The position numbers were made by a program, and so were the translations under genes. Of a DNA stretch of 64,000 bases, positions 59,438-64,000 are shown one piece after another. The notes beneath the pieces were generated by a model, which saw only the letters and a program-made list of their open reading frames with translations, searched no databases and was not told where the DNA came from. This stretch comes from Actibacterium naphthalenivorans (GTDB taxonomy: Bacteria > Pseudomonadota > Alphaproteobacteria > Rhodobacterales > Rhodobacteraceae): NCBI RefSeq assembly GCF_014196965.1, contig NZ_JACIEQ010000003.1, forward strand, positions 310,001 through 374,000, in the 5' to 3' direction. Numbering within the stretch: the first letter of the stretch is position 1; every line of letters begins with the position of its first letter.

Positions 59438-61591
59438 ATGCCATTGGACAAATCCAACAAACGCAGCGTGCAGGTGCTTGGCATCGACGCGGGCGGCACG
59501 ATGACCGACACGTTCTTTGTCGACAGCGACGGCGAATTCGTGGTCGGCAAATCTCAATCCACGCCGGACAACGAAGCGCTCGGGCTGATCGCCTCATCGC
59601 GTGAGGGGCTGGAACACTGGGGGCTGACGCTGGAGGAAGCGCTCTCGGGGATCCAGACGGGCGTTTATTCCGGCACGGCCATGCTCAACCGCGTGGTGCA
59701 GCGCAAGGGCCTGCGCTGCGGGCTGATCGTCAATGCGGGGATGGAGGATTTCCACCGCATGGGCCGCGCCATTCAGGCCTATCTGGGCTTTGCCTATGAG
59801 GACCGTATTCACCTCAACACCCACTATTACGACGATCCGCTGGTGCCGCGTCAGCTGACGCGCGGCGTGATGGAGCGCATCGACATGTCGGGAAACGTGG
59901 TGATCCCGCTGCGCGAAACGACCGCGCACACGGCGGCGAAAGAGCTGATCGCGCAGGATGTCGAGGGCATCGTGATTTCGCTTCTGCACAGCTATCGCAA
60001 TCCCGAACACGAGCGCCGGGTGCGCGACATCGTGCTGGAGGAGATCGAGAAATCGGGCAAGAAAATTCCTGTCTTCGCCTCCACCGACTATTACCCGGTG
60101 CGCAAGGAAAGCCACCGCACCAATACCACCATCCTCGAGGCGTTCGCCGCCGAACCCTCGCGGCAGACGCTTCAGCAGATCACGAGCGCCTTCAAGGAAA
60201 ACGGCTCGAAATTCGATTTCCGGGTGATGGCGACCCATGGCGGCACGATCTCGTGGAAGGCCAAGGAACTGGCCCGAACCATCGTGTCGGGGCCGATCGG
60301 TGGGGTGATCGGGGCCAAGTATCTGGGCGAGGTGCTCGGGTACAAGAACATCGCCTGTTCCGACATCGGCGGAACGTCCTTCGACGTGGCGCTGATCACC
60401 GAGAATGAGCTTACCATCCGCAATGACCCGGATATGGCGCGCCTGGTGCTGTCCCTGCCGCTTGTGGCGATGGATTCGGTTGGCGCGGGCGCGGGCAGCT
60501 TCATCCGCCTCGATCCCTATACCAAGGCGATCAAGCTGGGGCCGGATTCGGCGGGATATCGCGTCGGGGTCTGCTGGGAGGAAAGCGGCATCGAGACCGT
60601 CACGATTTCCGACTGTCACGTGATCCTGGGCTATCTCAACCCCGACAACTTCCTGGGTGGTCAGGTCAAGCTGAACCGCGAACGCGCCTGGAACGCGATG
60701 AAGGAACAGATCGCCGATCCGCTCGGGCTTACGGTCGAAGACGCCGCCGCCGGCGTCATCGAGCTGCTCGACAGCGACCTGCGCGACTACCTGCGCTCGA
60801 TGATCTCGGGCAAGGGCTCGACCCCGGCCAACTTCGTCTGCTTCTCCTACGGCGGGGCGGGGCCGGTACACACCTACGGCTACACCGAGGGGCTTGGCTT
60901 CGAGGACATCATCGTACCGGCATGGGCTGCGGGGTTCTCTGCCTTCGGCTGTGCTGCGGCGGATTTCGAATACCGCTACGACAAGTCACTGGACATCAAC
61001 ATCTCGGTGGACGCGAGCGACGATCTCAAGGCCAACCAGGAACAAACGCTTCAGGCGGCCTGGCAGGAGCTGAAAGAGCGCGTTCTGGAAGAGTTCGAAA
61101 TCAACGGCTATTCCGCCGACAAGGTGGAACTGCAGCCGGGTTTTCGCATGCAGTACCGCGGCCAGCTCAACGATCTGGAAATCGAAAGCCCGATCATGCA
61201 GGCCCACACCGCCGGCGACTGGGACAGTCTGGTCGAGGCGTTCAACGCCACCTATGGCAGGGTCTATTCCGCCTCGGCGCGGTCGCCCGAGCTGGGCTAT
61301 TCGGTGACCGGCGCGATCATGCGCGGCACCGTGCCGATCCAGAAACCCAGGATTCCGAAGGAAGAGCTCGGCCCGGAAACGCCCCCGGACGCGGCCAGGC
61401 TGGGCACGCGCAAGTTCTACCGCCACCGCGAATGGGTGGATGCGCAGATCTTCCAGATGGAGGGCCTGTTGCCCGGCAACCACGTTGTCGGCCCCGCGAT
61501 CATCGAATCCGACGCCACCACCTTTGTCGTGCCCGGCGGCTTCGAGACCTGGCTCGACCAACACCGGCTGTTCCATCTCAAGGAAGTCTGA
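59438..61591 (+). CDS. acxA: Acetone carboxylase beta subunit (hydantoinase A-like)
   Basis: A 717-residue protein starting after GGGAGGAAAACC. The N-terminal ATP-binding motif LGIDAGGTMTDTFFVD is followed by SNIGGTSFDVAL-type and GGAGPVHTYG segments, typical of the hydantoinase/oxoprolinase A family. Length matches the beta subunit of acetone carboxylase, which phosphorylates acetone and bicarbonate with ATP to make acetoacetate. The next gene encodes the matching alpha subunit, 22 nt away. Acetophenone or other ketone carboxylases are an alternative, but the two-subunit layout with an AcxR-type activator favours acetone. Confidence 0.88.
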   Translation: MPLDKSNKRSVQVLGIDAGGTMTDTFFVDSDGEFVVGKSQSTPDNEALGLIASSREGLEHWGLTLEEALSGIQTGVYSGTAMLNRVVQRKGLRCGLIVNAGMEDFHRMGRAIQAYLGFAYEDRIHLNTHYYDDPLVPRQLTRGVMERIDMSGNVVIPLRETTAHTAAKELIAQDVEGIVISLLHSYRNPEHERRVRDIVLEEIEKSGKKIPVFASTDYYPVRKESHRTNTTILEAFAAEPSRQTLQQITSAFKENGSKFDFRVMATHGGTISWKAKELARTIVSGPIGGVIGAKYLGEVLGYKNIACSDIGGTSFDVALITENELTIRNDPDMARLVLSLPLVAMDSVGAGAGSFIRLDPYTKAIKLGPDSAGYRVGVCWEESGIETVTISDCHVILGYLNPDNFLGGQVKLNRERAWNAMKEQIADPLGLTVEDAAAGVIELLDSDLRDYLRSMISGKGSTPANFVCFSYGGAGPVHTYGYTEGLGFEDIIVPAWAAGFSAFGCAAADFEYRYDKSLDINISVDASDDLKANQEQTLQAAWQELKERVLEEFEINGYSADKVELQPGFRMQYRGQLNDLEIESPIMQAHTAGDWDSLVEAFNATYGRVYSASARSPELGYSVTGAIMRGTVPIQKPRIPKEELGPETPPDAARLGTRKFYRHREWVDAQIFQMEGLLPGNHVVGPAIIESDATTFVVPGGFETWLDQHRLFHLKEV

Positions 61592-61613
61592 TTTCTCAGG
61601 GAGGAGAAACACA

Positions 61614-63929
61614 ATGAACATTCAATCCGAAGTCCAGACCCGCGGCATCGTCCGCGGAGGCGAGACCCTGAAACAACACCGCGACCGGCTGATGGAGGCG
61701 ACCAAGGCCACCGGCCACTACGCCGGGCTTAAGAAGATGGAGCTGCGCGACAGCGACCCCATCATGTACAACAAGCTGTTCTCACGGCTGCGCGCGGGTG
61801 TGGTGGACGCCCGCGAGACCGCAAAGAAAATCGCGGCCTCCCCCATCGTCGAGCAGGAGGGCGAGCTTTGCTTCACCCTCTACAACGCGGCCGGCGACTC
61901 GATCCTGACGTCTACGGGGATCATCATCCACGTGGGCACCATGGGCGCGGCGATCAAATACATGATCGAGAACGGATGGGAGCAAAATCCCGGCATCCGC
62001 GACAAGGACATCTTCTGCAACAACGACTCGCTGATCGGGAATGTGCACCCCTGCGACATCCACACCATCGTTCCGATCTTCCACGAGGACATGCTGATCG
62101 GGTGGGTCGGCGGGGTCACCCACGTGATCGATACCGGCTCGGTCGGGCCGGGGTCCATGTCCACCGGGCAGGTGCAGCGCTTTGGCGACGGTTACTCGAT
62201 CACCTGCCGCAAGATCGGCGAAAACGACATACTCAACCGTGACTGGCTGCATGAGAGCCAGCGGATGGTACGCACCACCCGCTACTGGATGCTGGACGAG
62301 CGTACCCGCGTCGCCGGCTGCCACATGATCCGCGATCTGGTGCAGGAGGTGATCGCAGACGAGGGCATCGACGCCTATTGGAAATTCGCCTACGAGGCGG
62401 TGGAGCACGGCCGGGTCGGCCTGCAGAACCGGATCAAGGCGATGACCATTCCGGGCAAATACCGCCAGGTCGGATTTGTCGACGTACCCTATGCGCATGA
62501 TGATGTGCGCGTGCCCTCTGACTTCGCCAAGCTCGACACGATCATGCACACGCCCTCGGAAATCACGATCCGGGGCGATGGCACGTGGCGGCTCGATTTC
62601 GAAGGCTCGTCCCGCTGGGGCTGGCACACGTACAACGCGCATCAGGTAAGCTTTACCTCCGGCATCTGGGTGATGATGACGCAAAGCCTCATTCCCACAG
62701 AGATGATCAACGATGGCGCGGCTTACGGGACAGAGTTTCGCCTGCCCAAGGGAACGTGGATGAATCCAGACGACCGGCGGGTGGCGTTCAGCTATTCCTG
62801 GCACTTCCTCGTGTCCTCGTGGACGGCGCTCTGGCGCGGGCTGTCGCGCAGCTATTTCGGGCGCGGCTACCTCGAAGAGGTGAACGCGGGCAATGCCAAC
62901 ACCTCGAACTGGCTGCAGGGCGGCGGGTTCAACCAGTATGACGAAATCCATGCGGTGAATTCGTTCGAATGCGCGGCCAACGGGGTGGGCGCCAGCGCTC
63001 ATAGCGACGGGATCAGCCATGCGGCGGCGGTCTGGAACCCCGAGGGCGACATGGGCGACATGGAAATCTGGGAACTGGCCGAGCCGCTGGTCTATCTGGG
63101 CCGGCAGATCAAGGCCAGCTCGGGCGGCGCGGGCAAGTATCGCGGCGGCTGCGGGTTCGAAAGCCTGCGCATGGTGTGGAACGCCAAGGACTGGACGATG
63201 TTCTTCATGGGCAACGGCCATATCAGCTCGGACTGGGGTCTGATGGGTGGGTATCCCGCGGCCTCGGGCTATCGTTTCGAGGCCCATGACACCGGGCTGA
63301 AGGAAAAGATCGCCAATGGCGACCCGATCCCCTTTGGCGGTGATACCGACCCGGAAAATCCGGTTTATGAAAGCATGCTCGAAGGGGCGCGGATCAAGCG
63401 CGACAAGCAGGCGATCACCACCGAAGCGATGTTCAAGGATTACGACCTCTACCTGAACTACATGCGCGGCGGTCCCGGCTTCGGCGATCCGCTGGACCGC
63501 GAACCGCAGTCGGTGGCCGATGACGTGAACGGCGGCTATCTGCTCGAACGTTTCGCCGCGAGCGTCTACGGCGTTGTCCTGTCGGACGCGGGCGATGGCA
63601 TGAAGGGCGTGGACATGGCCGCGACCGGGGCCAGGCGCGCGGAGATCCGCAAGGACCGTCTGGCGCAATCGGTGCCGACGCAGGAGTGGATGGCCGCAGA
63701 GCGCGAGAAGATCCTCGCCAAGGATGCCGGTGTCCATGTGCAGCAGATGTTCGCCGCCTCCTTCAAGCTCGGGCCCCGTTTCGAGAAAGAGTTCCGCGAC
63801 TTCTGGACCCTGCCGGACGACTGGAAGCTGATGGAAGCCGACCTGCCGATCCCATCCTACGGGCGCGAATACTCGATGGATATTTCCGAACTCCCGGACG
63901 TGAAAACCGTCCAGTTCGTCGAGGAATAA
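61614..63929 (+). CDS. acxB: Acetone carboxylase alpha subunit (hydantoinase B-like)
   Basis: A 771-residue protein starting at the ATG after CAGGGAGGAG. The conserved DIFCNNDSLIGNVHPCDIHT segment near residue 140 carries metal ligands, as in acetone carboxylase alpha subunits and other hydantoinase-B proteins. SGGAGKYRGGCGFES near 505 and the C-terminal MEADLPIPSYG segment are also typical. Size matches the family. The manganese centre of acetone carboxylase sits in this subunit. The short gamma subunit gene is expected to follow outside the window. Confidence 0.9.
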   Translation: MNIQSEVQTRGIVRGGETLKQHRDRLMEATKATGHYAGLKKMELRDSDPIMYNKLFSRLRAGVVDARETAKKIAASPIVEQEGELCFTLYNAAGDSILTSTGIIIHVGTMGAAIKYMIENGWEQNPGIRDKDIFCNNDSLIGNVHPCDIHTIVPIFHEDMLIGWVGGVTHVIDTGSVGPGSMSTGQVQRFGDGYSITCRKIGENDILNRDWLHESQRMVRTTRYWMLDERTRVAGCHMIRDLVQEVIADEGIDAYWKFAYEAVEHGRVGLQNRIKAMTIPGKYRQVGFVDVPYAHDDVRVPSDFAKLDTIMHTPSEITIRGDGTWRLDFEGSSRWGWHTYNAHQVSFTSGIWVMMTQSLIPTEMINDGAAYGTEFRLPKGTWMNPDDRRVAFSYSWHFLVSSWTALWRGLSRSYFGRGYLEEVNAGNANTSNWLQGGGFNQYDEIHAVNSFECAANGVGASAHSDGISHAAAVWNPEGDMGDMEIWELAEPLVYLGRQIKASSGGAGKYRGGCGFESLRMVWNAKDWTMFFMGNGHISSDWGLMGGYPAASGYRFEAHDTGLKEKIANGDPIPFGGDTDPENPVYESMLEGARIKRDKQAITTEAMFKDYDLYLNYMRGGPGFGDPLDREPQSVADDVNGGYLLERFAASVYGVVLSDAGDGMKGVDMAATGARRAEIRKDRLAQSVPTQEWMAAEREKILAKDAGVHVQQMFAASFKLGPRFEKEFRDFWTLPDDWKLMEADLPIPSYGREYSMDISELPDVKTVQFVEE

Positions 63930-64000
63930 GCCCAGCACAGGCCGCGCCCTTAAAAGACACCGGGCGCGACCTCTCATCTTCAAGGTCAATCCACAGGGAG
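63930..64000 (+). other. Window end after acxB; start of the next gene likely just outside
   Basis: The last 71 nt contain no gene but finish with CCACAGGGAG, a plausible ribosome-binding site. This would suit an acetone carboxylase gamma subunit (acxC) starting a few bases beyond the window. Confidence 0.4.

Noticed and set aside
61782-63989. Minus-strand frame of 735 codons opposite acxB
   Set aside because: A shadow; the plus strand encodes the acetone carboxylase alpha subunit.
1-64000. CRISPR arrays, insertion sequences, tRNA or rRNA genes
   Set aside because: No regularly spaced repeats, transposase motifs, terminal inverted repeats or RNA gene cores were recognised in any part of the window.

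Overview
The window is high-GC, densely packed DNA whose gene content points to an alphaproteobacterium, most probably a Rhodobacteraceae-type organism. The clues are the EcfG-type sigma factor with its GGAAC-N16-NGTT promoters, ExoD, a caa3 oxidase operon, a Pseudomonas-like five-enzyme hut cluster and acetone carboxylase genes. I saw no rRNA, tRNA, insertion sequence, phage or CRISPR array. Most genes sit in tight operons, often with 4-nt ATGA overlaps.

Layout. (1) 1-3780, minus strand: a membrane-bound GMC-type sugar/alcohol dehydrogenase complex (Tat-exported small subunit, FAD subunit, tri-haem cytochrome c running off the left edge). (2) 4064-23645: a general-stress island. It holds an ECF sigma factor of the EcfG group, two tandem small NepR-like proteins, a degenerate receiver protein, Cu/Zn superoxide dismutase, a YciE-type ferritin-like protein, a CYP152-type P450, short-chain and aldo/keto reductases, a six-gene caa3 oxidase-exoD operon, trehalose synthesis (otsA, otsB), a CBS-domain protein and several small proteins of unknown function. 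By eye I find twelve copies of GGAAC-N16-(C/T/G)GTT here, each at the correct distance and orientation in front of a gene, so much of the island looks like one sigma-factor regulon. (3) 23764-38862: a catabolic cluster for an unidentified, probably cyclic or aromatic compound. It encodes a KstD-like flavoprotein, three SDRs, EthD, YCII and NIPSNAP proteins, an extradiol dioxygenase, an FAH-family hydrolase, an aromatic-ring flavin monooxygenase, a branched-chain-type ABC importer with a fused permease-ATPase, and a GntR/FCD regulator. A shared operator-like motif, CTARAATKTTAG, occurs at four promoters.

(4) 39187-54349: histidine utilisation. A polar amino-acid ABC importer, two HutC-type regulators, a LysR regulator, an arginase-family hydrolase, a HisC-like aminotransferase and hutF, hutI, hutH, hutG, hutU and hutD are present. 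Together they encode the route histidine, urocanate, imidazolone propionate, formiminoglutamate, formylglutamate, glutamate. Four HutC-like operators (core GTMTRYACATAW) tie the units together. (5) 54366-57121, minus strand: an FAD-linked oxidase and a luciferase-type flavin monooxygenase. (6) 57431-64000: an AcxR/AcoR-like activator that lacks the GAFTGA loop, followed by the beta and alpha subunits of acetone carboxylase; the gamma subunit presumably follows just beyond the right edge.

All family calls come from reading motifs and overall resemblance; no database search was possible. Start codons were moved inward where a good ribosome-binding site or ATGA overlap supported it.
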